A stretch of DNA of 28,229 bases from Mayfieldus profundus (GCA_038040325.1 JBBPIM010000026.1:1-28229); one strand, 5' to 3'. Positions 1 to 8,740 are shown, counted from the stretch's first letter. Program-made: numbers and translations. The notes: generated by a model not told the origin, from the letters alone.

Positions 1-89
<89 letters not shown>

Positions 90-250
90 GAGTGCTTCTC
101 TTCTTCAAAACGAAGAGCTGTCATGCCTGACGGTCGCCGCGTACACATCCTCGGCGGCCGGCATGACGGGTCCATCAATGCCCGCCCCACGCTGGCGCGG
201 GACGGGTCGGGCTCGACACATCCGCAGGAACGAATCCTGCGGTTGTGCAC
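90..250 (-). other. 16S rRNA leader (processed pre-rRNA spacer)
   Basis: This transcribed spacer lies between the boxA-like element and mature 16S. It contains a perfect hairpin at 222-242 (arms CCGCAGGA and TCCTGCGG on the minus strand) just after boxA, and a small hairpin at about 101-117 close to the mature 5' end. These fit the RNase processing stems usual in rRNA leaders, but the partner strand downstream of 16S is outside the window, so the processing role is inferred. No protein-coding sequence is convincing here. Confidence 0.6.
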
Positions 251-252
251 GC

Positions 253-269
253 TGCTCAGTTTTCAAAGA
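253..269 (-). promoter_or_regulatory. boxA-like rRNA antitermination element
   Basis: The minus strand reads TCTTTGAAAACTGAGCA, closely matching the boxA element (TCTTTGAAAACT) found in the leaders of many Gram-positive and actinobacterial rRNA operons. In known systems boxA in the nascent rRNA binds NusB-S10 and supports antitermination. Its place about 165 bases before mature 16S is normal. It implies that the rRNA promoter lies further upstream. Confidence 0.8.
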
Positions 270-324
270 CCGCGGCGCCTGTGGCAACGGGACTCGCCGC
301 CAGTGACGCGCCTCTGAGACGGCA

Positions 325-351
325 GAAAAAAGGCCTCTCGCCGGAGAGGCC
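325..351 (-). terminator. Intrinsic terminator-like hairpin upstream of boxA
   Basis: On the minus strand a perfect 8-bp stem (GGCCTCTC / GAGAGGCC, 4-base loop, 332-351) is followed directly by six T residues (326-331). This is a textbook rho-independent terminator. It is well placed to end tyrS transcription, since tyrS stops at 520. However, it also lies between the best visible rRNA promoter (438-466) and the boxA element, so rRNA transcripts from that promoter would have to pass it. Confidence 0.8.
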
Positions 352-437
352 ACACTGCTCCCGCGGTTGCGGGGGCTCTGTTGCGGCTCTCGGCTCTAGG
401 ACGCTCCTTTCAAGGTCCGCCTCAAGGGCGACCAAGC

Positions 438-466
438 AGTATAGCGGCGCCGGGCACGACGCTCAA
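438..466 (-). promoter_or_regulatory. Strong sigma70-type promoter, probably for the rRNA operon
   Basis: The minus strand has TTGAGC (461-466), exactly 17 bases, then TATACT (438-443). This is the best consensus promoter in the window, about 350 bases upstream of mature 16S and 55 bases past the end of tyrS. The predicted start is near base 431. No comparable promoter is visible between the terminator-like hairpin at 325-351 and boxA, which makes this the likely rRNA promoter. Assignment to rRNA is inference. Confidence 0.65.
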
Positions 467-519
467 GCTCGTCCAGGCATGCTCCCTGCAGAGGCCGATG
501 TGACGCGTACCGGGTGCGC

Positions 520-1689
520 TCAAGGAGCGATCCGCAGCCGCTTGTGGCGCCGCTTTCCGACCTGCACGACCGCCCCGTCAAGCGTCTCGGGGGGGACGTC
601 GAGCTGGTCGGCATCCACAACCTCCCCGTCGATCTTCACTCCCCCCTGCCCGATCAGCCGGCGCGCCTCGCTGCGGCTGATCCCGAACTGGTCGGCCAGC
701 ACCGCGGGCAGGTGAACCGGCCCGTTTGCGGTCACGCTCGCCTCCTCGATCTCCTCGGGCAGCTCGCCCCGCACGTGCAGGCGGTCGAAATGCTCCTCGG
801 CCGCCGCTGCCGCCTCGGCGTCGTGGAAGCGCTCGACGAGACGGCGTCCCAGCGCCCGCTTCGCCTCGTTGGGCGGAGCATCGCCTGGCAGCCCCTCGCC
901 CAACAGCAGTGTGTAGTACTGCTCCATCGCCTGGTCGGGGATCCGCATCAACTTGCCGAACATCTCCTCGGGCGGGTCGGTCACACCCACGTAGTTGCCG
1001 GCCGACTTGCTCATCCGCTGCACCCCGTCGGTTCCGGGCAGGATCGGCATCGTCAGGATCGACTGCGGCTCGACACAGAACGAGGCCTGGATGTCGCGGG
1101 CGAACAGCAGATTGAACTTCTGGTCGCTACCCCCCAGCTCGACGTCGGCCTTCACCTCGACCGAGTCGTAACCCTGCAGCACCGGGTAAAACAGCTCGAG
1201 CGCTGAGATCGGCGCCTCGGCCTTCATCCGCTTGCGAAAGTCGTCGCGCTCCAGCAACCGCGCCACGGTAACCCGGGAGAGCAGGCCGAACAGCCGCTCC
1301 GCATCCATCCGCAGCCACTCGCTGTTGAAGCGCACCTCGGTCGCCTCGCGGTCAATCAGCTTGAAGGCCTGCTCTTGAAAGGTGGCCGCGTTGGCGTCTA
1401 TCTCCTCGCTGGACAGCACAGGGCGCTGCGCGGACCGCCCGCTCGGGTCGCCGACCCTGGCAGTGAAGTCGCCGATGATCAGCACCACCGTGTGACCCGC
1501 GTCCTGGAACTGCCGCAGCTTGTTGAGCAGCACCGCGTGACCGAGGTGGATGTCCGGAGCGGTGGGATCGATGCCCCATTTGACCCTCAACGGGCGGCCA
1601 CGGGACAGTTGTTCCTCCAGGGCTCCCGCCGGGAGAACGTCGACGGCATTGGCCGCCAGTTGCCGCGCCTCACCCCTCGAATCGGTCAT
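520..1689 (-). CDS. tyrS: Tyrosyl-tRNA synthetase
   Basis: Class I aminoacyl-tRNA synthetase of 389 residues that charges tRNA-Tyr with tyrosine in the cytoplasm. The ATP-binding HIGH motif is present as HLGH (residues 48-51, in PDIHLGH) and the KMSKS loop as RMSKS (225-229). A GGSDQKFN segment (187-194) in the active-site region and a C-terminal S4 RNA-binding domain (about 325-385, with SRSEARRLI) complete the expected architecture. Length suits the shorter-loop TyrRS type of about 400 residues. The ATG at 1689 is preceded by a -10-like TAGCAT seven bases upstream and no Shine-Dalgarno site, so the mRNA is probably leaderless. It is divergent from the penicillin-binding protein gene and followed by the rRNA operon on the same strand. 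Confidence 0.96.
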   Translation of the reverse strand: MTDSRGEARQLAANAVDVLPAGALEEQLSRGRPLRVKWGIDPTAPDIHLGHAVLLNKLRQFQDAGHTVVLIIGDFTARVGDPSGRSAQRPVLSSEEIDANAATFQEQAFKLIDREATEVRFNSEWLRMDAERLFGLLSRVTVARLLERDDFRKRMKAEAPISALELFYPVLQGYDSVEVKADVELGGSDQKFNLLFARDIQASFCVEPQSILTMPILPGTDGVQRMSKSAGNYVGVTDPPEEMFGKLMRIPDQAMEQYYTLLLGEGLPGDAPPNEAKRALGRRLVERFHDAEAAAAAEEHFDRLHVRGELPEEIEEASVTANGPVHLPAVLADQFGISRSEARRLIGQGGVKIDGEVVDADQLDVPPETLDGAVVQVGKRRHKRLRIAP

Positions 1690-1812
1690 GGGCCCAATGC
1701 TAGACTGCGCCCTCGGCTCGGCGGGTCACCGCTTTCGCTGCTCTGACCAGCGTCGCGGCTCTATTGTCGCGGCGCCACAGCAAACGCCGCCGGGCCGATT
1801 CGAAGCAATCTG

Positions 1813-4446
1813 ATGGCCGTACGACGCAAATCGCCGCGATCAAGGCGCAAGAGTGGCGCCAAGGACGCGGGGGCACCGCCCGAGCCGGCGGCACCCTCCG
1901 ACGATCTCAAGTTCGCCCAGACGGCCGAGCTCGAATTCGACTTCACCAACGGGGGCAACGGACCCGCGCCGAGCCAGGCCGAACACCTGACCGGCGATGG
2001 GGGCGGACGCGCCGAGGCCGAGCTTGGCGAGGCTGAGCGCCCCGACCCGACCCCCGCCCCTCCCACGCCGCTGCCCGAGCCCCCCTCCCCCACACCCGAG
2101 CCGCCGGGACCCGGACCCGATCCCGAGCCCCCCGCGCCGGCCGCAACCCGAGATTCACGCGCGAGCAGGGTCGACCGCGAGTTCCCCGCCCCGCCGCCCT
2201 CGACGCTTCCCGACAGCGACGGCGGCGGCAACGGCAAGCCGCCGGACCGTGTCGTGCCGCCCCCGCCGGCGCCGCCCAGCCTCCCCCCGCGCCGCGACCG
2301 TCCCCGCCTGAAGAAGCTGCGGTTCCTCTTCGTATTCCTCGGCCTCGGGCTGCTGGCGATGGTCTCGATGGTGTTCGGGATGATGATGGCGGTCTCGTCA
2401 GACCTGCCGGCGATCGAGAAATTCACCCAGTACCGCGCCTCGCAGAACAGCCAGCTGCTCGACGCAACAGGCGAGCCGCTCGGCACCCTGACCAGCAACC
2501 AGAACAAGATCCTTCTCAACTCCGGCGAGATCTCGCCCAACCTCAAGAACGCCGTGGTGGCGATCGAGGACAGCCGCTACTACGAACACCGCGGCGTCGA
2601 CTTCCAGGGCATCGGCCGGGCCCTGTTCCAGGACATCCTCTCGCGCAGCGCCAGCCAGGGCGCCTCGACGATCACCCAGCAGTTCGTCAAGAACGCGCTC
2701 GAGGCGCAGAGCTCGCGGACCGTCTTCCAGAAGCTGCGCGAGTCGGCACTCGCGTACCACCTCGAGAAACGCTGGAGCAAGGACAAGATCCTCACCGAGT
2801 ACCTGAACACCATCTACTTCGGGCAGGGCGCGTACGGGATCGAGGCCGCCGCCCGCACCTACTTCGGCGCCGCCCACCCGAGCTGCGGGACCCAGGATGA
2901 GCCCTGCGCCTCGGTGCTGCTGCCCCAGGAGGCGGCGCTGCTGGCCGGGATCATCTCCTCCCCCTCCGCCTACGACCCGAAGGCAAACCCCGTGGACTCG
3001 AAGGCACGGCGCGACCTGGTGCTGCAGAAGATGCTCGACCAGGGCTACATCACCCAGGAGGAGTACACGACAGGAGTCGCGACGGCGCTGCCGGCCGGAT
3101 CGCAGGTCGAGCCCCCCGAGATCGACTCCGAGGCGCCCTACTTCACCTCCTGGCTGCGCCAGCCGCTCGTCGACCGCTTCGGGGCCGGTAAGGCCTTCTT
3201 CGGCGGGCTGAAGGTCACGACGACGCTCAATCTCGACCTGCAGCGCGCCGCCGAGGACATCGCCTACAACACCCTGTCGGGGGTCGAGCCGACCGCCTCG
3301 ATCGTCGTCCTCGACAACGAGAGCGGGGGCGTCAAGGCGATGGTCGGCGGCCCCGACTTCGAGAAGTTGCCCTTCAACATCGCCGCATACGGCCACCGCC
3401 AGCCGGGCTCCTCGATCAAGCCGTTCACACTGATCCGCGCCTTGGAGGAGGGCCACAGCACAGGCGAGGTCTATACCTCGGCGCCGAAGCAGTTCCCGGT
3501 GCCCGGCTCGGGCGGCAACGAGGTCTTCAAGGTCGCAAACTACGGCGACAGCTACCTCGGCTCGGCCTCGATCGCCAGCGCCACCACCTACTCCGACAAC
3601 TCGGTCTACGCGGAGCTGGGGCTGCAGGTCGGCACCAAGGACATCGCCCGCACAATCGAGAGGATGGGCGTGCACACGAGGATCTCCACCAACCCCTCGA
3701 TGACCCTGGGTGGGCTCGAGGTGGGCGTCTCGCCGCTGGAGTGGACCCAGGCCTTCAACACGATCGCCAACGACGGCGAGCGCGTCAGCGGCAACCTGGC
3801 GCCGGACCCGGGCTTCGACCCCGTCGCGTACACCGAGGTGACCGACTCCGACGGCGACATAGTCAAGGACAAGGACGGCGACCCCGCTGAGAACGACTCG
3901 ATCAAGACCCAGGTGATCCCCGCGGGGGTGGCCGAGGAGGCCAAGTCGATCCTCGGGACCGTGGTCAGCAGCGGAACCGGCAAGAACGCCGCCTACGGCG
4001 GCCCCGCCTGGGGCAAGACCGGCACCACCGACGACAACGGCGACGCCTGGTTCTGCGGCGGCGGCGAGGACGTCACCGCCTGCGTCTGGGTCGGCCACGC
4101 GGACTCGGTGCAGTCGATGGAGACCGAATACGGCGGCCTGCCCGTCGACGGCGGAACTTTCCCGGCCATCATCTGGTCCCAGGTGATGGCCGCCTGGGAG
4201 AACATCAGGGCTTCCCAGGCAGCCGACAACGGCAACGACGGTGGCGAGGACAGCGGCGTGAGCGCCGTGCCCGTGGCGCCCTCGACCCCCTCGTATTCGG
4301 CACCGGCGCCGAGCAGTGGCACCTCGTCCGGAGGGGGCGGAGGCGGCTCGGGAACCGCGGCCCCGGCACCCGCCCCTGCACCGGCAGCGCCCGCACCGAG
4401 CGGCGGAGCGGCCGGCGGCGCCGGCGGCATCTCACCGACCGGCTAG
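1813..4446 (+). CDS. Class A penicillin-binding protein (transglycosylase/transpeptidase)
   Basis: Bifunctional peptidoglycan synthase of 877 residues. The order is: a proline- and acid-rich cytoplasmic N-terminus (about 1-165), one membrane anchor (about 169-191), a GT51 glycosyltransferase domain with the catalytic Glu in EDSRYYEH (E252), STITQQ and EYLNTIYFGQGAYG, and a transpeptidase domain with the SxxK serine (S533 in GSSIKPF), SDN (594-596) and KTG (735-737). A Gly/Pro/Ala/Ser-rich tail (about 805-877) follows. All catalytic motifs are intact. It polymerises lipid II glycan and crosslinks stem peptides on the outer face of the membrane. The N-terminal extension is unusually long. The start ATG at 1813 has no clear Shine-Dalgarno site, so an internal start is possible. 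It converges on the DNA glycosylase gene 16 bases downstream. Confidence 0.95.
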   Translation: MAVRRKSPRSRRKSGAKDAGAPPEPAAPSDDLKFAQTAELEFDFTNGGNGPAPSQAEHLTGDGGGRAEAELGEAERPDPTPAPPTPLPEPPSPTPEPPGPGPDPEPPAPAATRDSRASRVDREFPAPPPSTLPDSDGGGNGKPPDRVVPPPPAPPSLPPRRDRPRLKKLRFLFVFLGLGLLAMVSMVFGMMMAVSSDLPAIEKFTQYRASQNSQLLDATGEPLGTLTSNQNKILLNSGEISPNLKNAVVAIEDSRYYEHRGVDFQGIGRALFQDILSRSASQGASTITQQFVKNALEAQSSRTVFQKLRESALAYHLEKRWSKDKILTEYLNTIYFGQGAYGIEAAARTYFGAAHPSCGTQDEPCASVLLPQEAALLAGIISSPSAYDPKANPVDSKARRDLVLQKMLDQGYITQEEYTTGVATALPAGSQVEPPEIDSEAPYFTSWLRQPLVDRFGAGKAFFGGLKVTTTLNLDLQRAAEDIAYNTLSGVEPTASIVVLDNESGGVKAMVGGPDFEKLPFNIAAYGHRQPGSSIKPFTLIRALEEGHSTGEVYTSAPKQFPVPGSGGNEVFKVANYGDSYLGSASIASATTYSDNSVYAELGLQVGTKDIARTIERMGVHTRISTNPSMTLGGLEVGVSPLEWTQAFNTIANDGERVSGNLAPDPGFDPVAYTEVTDSDGDIVKDKDGDPAENDSIKTQVIPAGVAEEAKSILGTVVSSGTGKNAAYGGPAWGKTGTTDDNGDAWFCGGGEDVTACVWVGHADSVQSMETEYGGLPVDGGTFPAIIWSQVMAAWENIRASQAADNGNDGGEDSGVSAVPVAPSTPSYSAPAPSSGTSSGGGGGGSGTAAPAPAPAPAAPAPSGGAAGGAGGISPTG

Positions 4447-4462
4447 CGGCCAGCGGGACCGC

Positions 4463-5053
4463 TCAGGCGGCGCGCGCCACCAGCCAGGGTCGCGAGACGA
4501 AGCGGCTGCCCGCGACGCAGAAGCGCCAAGGGTTCTCCACCGCCTTGCTGATCCCGATCCGCGGCCCGGTCTCGATCTCGACGTCGCGCCAGGCGCCTTC
4601 CCGGGGCAGGACCGCGAACGGCGGCCGGTCGAGGACGCCGCCGTTGTCTCCCAGCCCAACCCCGAGCGCTTCGGTCAGCTTGCCCGGCCCCGAGCACAGC
4701 TCCTCGTCGCGGTCGCGGCCCCGGCGCGACCGCATGGCCTCGACTCCCACCGTCGGCTCGAGCGCGCGAATCAGCACCGCCGCCGCCTGTCCGTCGGGCT
4801 CGGCGACCGCGTTGAGCAGGCTGTGGATCCCGTAGGAGAGGTAGACGTAGGCGCGGCCGGGCGGGCCGAACAGCACCTCGTTGCGAGCGGTGCGGCCGAC
4901 GTAGGCGTGGCAGGCCGGGTCGTCGCGCTCGTAGCTCTCGGCCTCGACGATCACCCCTCCGCACTCGCCTTGCAGCAGAGTGCACCCGATCAGCTCCCGC
5001 GCCACCTCGTGCACGGACCGCGCGTAGAACTCCTCGCCCAGCGGCTCGCTCAT
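4463..5053 (-). CDS. 3-methyladenine DNA glycosylase (AAG/MPG family)
   Basis: Base-excision repair enzyme that removes alkylated purines such as 3-methyladenine from DNA. The 196-residue product has the family core: IVEAESYERDDPACHAY, then GRTARNEVLFGPPGRAYVYL and SYGIHSLLNAV, including the Glu of the E-x-Y segment that activates water in this family, and a later LCSGPGKLTEALG block. Length matches bacterial AAG proteins of about 190-210 residues. It starts 10 bases after the argH stop on the same strand. A TAAGCT box overlapping the argH stop, seven bases before the ATG, suggests a leaderless promoter of its own, though read-through from argH is likely as well. Confidence 0.93.
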   Translation of the reverse strand: MSEPLGEEFYARSVHEVARELIGCTLLQGECGGVIVEAESYERDDPACHAYVGRTARNEVLFGPPGRAYVYLSYGIHSLLNAVAEPDGQAAAVLIRALEPTVGVEAMRSRRGRDRDEELCSGPGKLTEALGVGLGDNGGVLDRPPFAVLPREGAWRDVEIETGPRIGISKAVENPWRFCVAGSRFVSRPWLVARAA

Positions 5054-5063
5054 GCCGGGCAGC

Positions 5064-6455
5064 TTACGAACGCCCCTCCTTGAGCGCGGCGTCGACGCCG
5101 CGCAGGGCGTCGCGTGCCATCTCGATCTGCTCGGCGAGGCGGGCCGAGGCCGTGCCGCCTTCCACCTTCTTCGACTCCAGCCAGTTGGCGCTGCGCAGCA
5201 CCTCGTAGTACTCCTCGTCGAGCTGGTCCGAGAACCGCTTCAGCTCCGACGCGTCGAGCTCGGACAGCGCCTTTCCGGACTCGACCGCATGTCGCACCAA
5301 GCCGCCGACGATCCCGTGCGCCTCGCGGAAGGGAACTCCGCGGCGCACCAGTAGGTCGGCGATCTCGGTCGCCGCCAGCATCTCGTCGCCGGAGGCCGCC
5401 TCGAGCCGCTCGCGGTCGAAGCTGATCCCCGCCAGCATCCCCTCGGCCACCTCGAGGCAGCCCTCGACCGTGTCGATCGCGTCGAACAGCGGCTCCTTGT
5501 CCTCCTGCATGTCCTTGCTGTAGGTGAGAGGAAGCCCGTGCATCACCCCCGCCAGGGCGCCATAGTCGGCCACCACCCGCGATGCCTTCGCGCGCAGCAG
5601 CTCCGCGGAATCGGGGTTCTTCTTCTGGGGCATGATGCTCGACCCCGAGCTGAACGACTCGTCCAGCTCACAGAACCCGAACTCGGTGCTGGACCAGAGC
5701 ACGATCTCCGCCCCGAGCCTGGACAGATGCAGGGAACAGCCCGTGGCGGCGGCAAGGTAGTCGAGCACGAAGTCGCGGTTCGAAGCGCCGTCGATCGAGT
5801 TGGGCGAGAGATAGTCGAAGCCGAGCTCGTCGGCGACCGCGCGGCGGTCGATCTCCCAGTTGACGCCGGCCAGCGCCCCGGAGCCGAGCGGCATCACGCT
5901 CGCCGTGTGCAGCGCGAACTGGAAGCGCCAGACGTCGCGCGAGAGCATCCAGAAGTAGGCGAGCAGGTGATGGCCGAGGTAGACCGGCTGGGCCCGCTGC
6001 AGGTGCGTGTAGCCCGGCATCGCCCAGTCGCGGTGCAGCGCGGCCAGCTCGACCAGGCGTCCCATCACGCCGAACAGCAGCTCGATCGCGCGCAGCGAGT
6101 GCGCCTGCACGGCCATCGCGACGTCGGTGGCCACCTGGTCGTTGCGCGAGCGGCCGGTGTGCAGCTTGCCCGCCAGTGGCCCGACCACTTCGGTCAGCCG
6201 CCGCTCGATCGCCATGTGGATGTCCTCGTCGGCGTCCTCGAAGCGGAACTCGCCGTGCTCCATCTCCTCGCCGACCTGCTCGAGACCGCGGTCCAGCTCG
6301 CTCAGCTCCTCCGCGGTGAGAACGCCGACCCCGTGCAGCGCCCGCGCGTGGGCGCGCGACTGGTCGACGTCATAGGGGGCCAGCCGCCAGTCGAACTCGA
6401 TCGAGCGGTTGAGCCGCCAAAAGCGCGGGTCTGGGTCCTTGCGAAAGCGCGACAT
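5064..6455 (-). CDS. argH: Argininosuccinate lyase
   Basis: Last enzyme of arginine synthesis, splitting argininosuccinate into arginine and fumarate. The 463-residue protein has the fumarase/aspartase-superfamily pattern: HTGRSRNDQ (99-107), the catalytic-base region GYTHLQRAQP (H151) and the signature loop GSSIMPQKKNP (271-281). The N-terminus RFRKDPDPRFWRLNRSIEFD aligns with the usual ArgH start, a few residues shorter than many. The ATG at 6455 has GATAAT nine bases upstream and no Shine-Dalgarno site, so it is probably transcribed from a leaderless promoter. No other arginine gene is nearby, so argH appears separated from the rest of that pathway. The DNA glycosylase follows 10 bases downstream. 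Confidence 0.97.
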   Translation of the reverse strand: MSRFRKDPDPRFWRLNRSIEFDWRLAPYDVDQSRAHARALHGVGVLTAEELSELDRGLEQVGEEMEHGEFRFEDADEDIHMAIERRLTEVVGPLAGKLHTGRSRNDQVATDVAMAVQAHSLRAIELLFGVMGRLVELAALHRDWAMPGYTHLQRAQPVYLGHHLLAYFWMLSRDVWRFQFALHTASVMPLGSGALAGVNWEIDRRAVADELGFDYLSPNSIDGASNRDFVLDYLAAATGCSLHLSRLGAEIVLWSSTEFGFCELDESFSSGSSIMPQKKNPDSAELLRAKASRVVADYGALAGVMHGLPLTYSKDMQEDKEPLFDAIDTVEGCLEVAEGMLAGISFDRERLEAASGDEMLAATEIADLLVRRGVPFREAHGIVGGLVRHAVESGKALSELDASELKRFSDQLDEEYYEVLRSANWLESKKVEGGTASARLAEQIEMARDALRGVDAALKEGRS

Positions 6456-6602
6456 GAACGGGCGATTATCACTGCCCCGCGGCAGATTTCTGCAACGCGG
6501 CGCGCCGATCCGGCGCCAGCGGGCGGATGAGTTCGTGGAATCGGTCGGAGCCGACGGGATCTACGAGGTGCTCGAAGAGCGGGTCCTCAACTAGGACGGG
6601 GA

Positions 6603-6627
6603 CCGCAGCGCTCGAGATACGCTGCGG
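6603..6627. repeat. Inverted repeat over the epimerase promoter
   Basis: Perfect 8-bp arms CCGCAGCG (6603-6610) and CGCTGCGG (6620-6627) separated by 9 bases. The right arm overlaps the TACGCT -10-like box (6618-6623) and ends three bases before the GTG start of the gene at 6630. It could be an operator for a dimeric repressor. It could also be a chance GC-rich palindrome, and no regulator gene is adjacent. Confidence 0.45.
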
Positions 6628-6629
6628 CC

Positions 6630-7613
6630 GTGAGAGCTCTGGTCACTGGCGCGACCGGCAAGGTCGGCAACGCCGTCGCCCGCCGGCTCGCCGAACGCGG
6701 CGACGAGGTGGTGGCGCTGGTGCGCGACGTCGCCGCAGCCCGCAGTGCCCTGCCGGCGGGAATCGAGCTTGCCCAGGGCGACGTCACCGAGCCCGCGACC
6801 GTCCATCCCGCGGTGGAGGGCGCCGACGGCGTCTTCAACTGCATGGGGATTTACGAGCAGTGGCTGCCGGACCCCGGGCGCTTCGACGAGGTAAACGCCC
6901 AGGGCGCGCTCAACGTGATCGCCGCTGCACGCCAGGCGGGGGTCCGGCGCGCCGTCCACACCTCGACCTTCGACGTCTTTCACGCCGAGCACGGCGGCAC
7001 GATGAGCGAGGCCGATCTGGCCGACTACCCGAAGGGCACCGCCTACGAGCGCTCCAAGCAGCACGCCGAGGAGCTGGTCCTCGCCGAGGCGAAGGTGGGC
7101 GAGAGCATCGAGGTGGTGATCGTCAACCCGGCCGGCGTCTACGGCCCCGGCCCATGGGCCGGGGCCGGCCTCGACGGTGCGATGCGCGACGCGATCCGCA
7201 GCCGCCTGCCGGCGGTGCCGCCCGGCGGGATGACGCTCGGCTATGTCGACGACATCGCGGAGGCGCACCTCGCGGCATTCGACCGCGGCACTCCCGGCGA
7301 GCGCTACATCCTCGGCGACGGCTTCGCGACGATGCGCGAGATCGTCGCGACCGCGGTCGATGAGGCCGGCCGCGGCCGGGTGCCCCCGACCCTCCCGGAG
7401 CCGCTGGCGAAGGGCCTGGCGGCGGCGGGCGAGGGCGTCTCGCGGTTGATCCGCCGCCCGCCGCTGCTGGGACGCGGCCAGCTCCACTTCCTGCTCTGGG
7501 AGGCTCGGGTGGACAAAAGCAAGGCCCGCGAGCAGCTCGGAATCGAGTTCACGCCCTGGGACGAGGGCATTCGGCGCACGGTGGGCTGGATGGCCGAGGA
7601 GGGCCGGATCTAG
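6630..7613 (+). CDS. NAD(P)-dependent epimerase/dehydratase (extended SDR)
   Basis: A 327-residue extended short-chain dehydrogenase/reductase. The N-terminal Rossmann motif is GATGKVG (7-13), the catalytic pair is Y139-x3-K143 (YERSK), and VNPAGVYGPG is the substrate-domain segment typical of nucleotide-sugar epimerases, dihydroflavonol reductases and 3-beta-HSD-like enzymes. The exact substrate cannot be read from the sequence. The GTG start at 6630 places the Rossmann motif at the usual distance from the N-terminus, and TACGCT lies six bases upstream, suggesting a leaderless mRNA. Its stop overlaps that of the convergent DegT aminotransferase by four bases. A sugar-modification pairing with that gene is possible, but convergent orientation makes it weak evidence. 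Confidence 0.88.
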   Translation: MRALVTGATGKVGNAVARRLAERGDEVVALVRDVAAARSALPAGIELAQGDVTEPATVHPAVEGADGVFNCMGIYEQWLPDPGRFDEVNAQGALNVIAAARQAGVRRAVHTSTFDVFHAEHGGTMSEADLADYPKGTAYERSKQHAEELVLAEAKVGESIEVVIVNPAGVYGPGPWAGAGLDGAMRDAIRSRLPAVPPGGMTLGYVDDIAEAHLAAFDRGTPGERYILGDGFATMREIVATAVDEAGRGRVPPTLPEPLAKGLAAAGEGVSRLIRRPPLLGRGQLHFLLWEARVDKSKAREQLGIEFTPWDEGIRRTVGWMAEEGRI

Positions 7614-8740
7614 GCCGGTTGCAGGGCCCTGGAAAGCGCCTCGCAGACCCGCTCCACCTGCCGCTCTCGCATGGTGGTGAAGAAGGGCAGCGCCAGGTTG
7701 CGCGCGGCGGCGCGCTCGGCGACCGGGAACCGGCCCTCGCCGTAGCCGAGCCGCTCCCGGTAGAACGGGAACAGGTGGATGCAGGGCATATAGGCCTTGC
7801 TCTGGATTCCCTCATCCGCCAGCGCCCGGATCACCGCCTCCCGGTCGGCGCCGTCGGGCAGCAGCACGAAGTACACGAACCAGCCTCGCCGCGCCGAGCC
7901 CTGCGCCGCGGCCGGGGTTTCGAGCCCTTCGATTCCCGCCAGCCCCTCGGCATACAGGTCGGCGAGCCGCGCGCGGCGCTGGAGCAGCTCGTCGAGGCGC
8001 TGCAGCTGCGCGACTCCGAGCGCGCAGGCGAGGTCGGAGAGCCGGTAGTTGAACCCCAGCCGCTCGTGCTCGACCACTTCCATGTCGGCGGCGCGGCCCT
8101 GGTTGCGCTCGCTGCGGTAGCGGGCAGCCGCGTCGGCGTCGGGCGGGATCAACATCCCACCCTCCCCGGTGGTCATCTGCTTGTTCGGATAGAAGGCGAA
8201 GGCCGCGGTGTTGCCCCTTGCCCCCACCTTGACCCCCTCCACATCGGCCGCGCCGAGCGCCTCGCAGGCGTCCTCGACGATGCCCAGGCCGCGGTCGGAG
8301 GTGAGCTCCTCGAGCTCCGGCATCGCCGCCGGCCAGCCGAAGATGTGGACGGGCAGGATTCCCGCCGTCTTGGGTCCGACCGCCTCGGCGGCGGCGGCGG
8401 GATCGATGTTCAGCGTGGCCGGGTCGACGTCGCAGAAAACCGGTCGCGCACCTTCGTAGAGCAGGCAGTTGGCGGAAGCGACGAAGCTGAACGGGCTGGT
8501 CAGCACCTCGTCCCCGTCGCCCCAGCCGAGCCCTCGCACCGCGAGGTGCAGCGCACTCGTGCCACTGGAGACCGCAACGGCGTCGCCTACGCCCAGCCAG
8601 GCGGCGAACGCGCGCTCGAAGCGCTCCAGCATCGGCCCCAGTGACAGCTGCCCGGAACGCAGCGCCTCCAGCACCAGCGTTTCCTCGAGCTCCCCGATGT
8701 CAGGGCTCGAGAGCGGGATCTGCTCTGTCTCAGGGCTCAT
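7610..8740 (-). CDS. DegT/DnrJ/EryC1/StrS-family aminotransferase
   Basis: PLP-dependent aminotransferase of 376 residues, of the type that aminates keto-sugars bound to nucleotides. Features seen are SSGTSALHLAVRGLGWGDGDEV (glycine-rich cofactor loop, about 58-79), SPFSFVASANCLLYEGARPVF (82-102), VEDACEALGA (155-164; Asp contacts the PLP ring nitrogen) and FYPNKQMTTGEGGM with the PLP-binding lysine K187. Length is normal for the family. It probably adds an amino group to a 3- or 4-keto sugar for cell-surface glycans, but no other glycan genes are nearby, so the substrate is unknown. TAGGCT lies 11 bases before the ATG at 8740. Confidence 0.92.
   Translation of the reverse strand: MSPETEQIPLSSPDIGELEETLVLEALRSGQLSLGPMLERFERAFAAWLGVGDAVAVSSGTSALHLAVRGLGWGDGDEVLTSPFSFVASANCLLYEGARPVFCDVDPATLNIDPAAAAEAVGPKTAGILPVHIFGWPAAMPELEELTSDRGLGIVEDACEALGAADVEGVKVGARGNTAAFAFYPNKQMTTGEGGMLIPPDADAAARYRSERNQGRAADMEVVEHERLGFNYRLSDLACALGVAQLQRLDELLQRRARLADLYAEGLAGIEGLETPAAAQGSARRGWFVYFVLLPDGADREAVIRALADEGIQSKAYMPCIHLFPFYRERLGYGEGRFPVAERAAARNLALPFFTTMRERQVERVCEALSRALQPA

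Noticed and set aside
2398..4098. A 566-codon minus-strand frame within the penicillin-binding protein
   Set aside because: The plus-strand protein has every catalytic motif in order, so the opposite frame is a codon-bias artefact.
6454..6594. Small plus-strand frame ending in GIYEVLEERVLN
   Set aside because: The last residues look protein-like, but it has no ribosome site, starts inside the argH promoter and matches no family I recognise. I could not decide for a gene.
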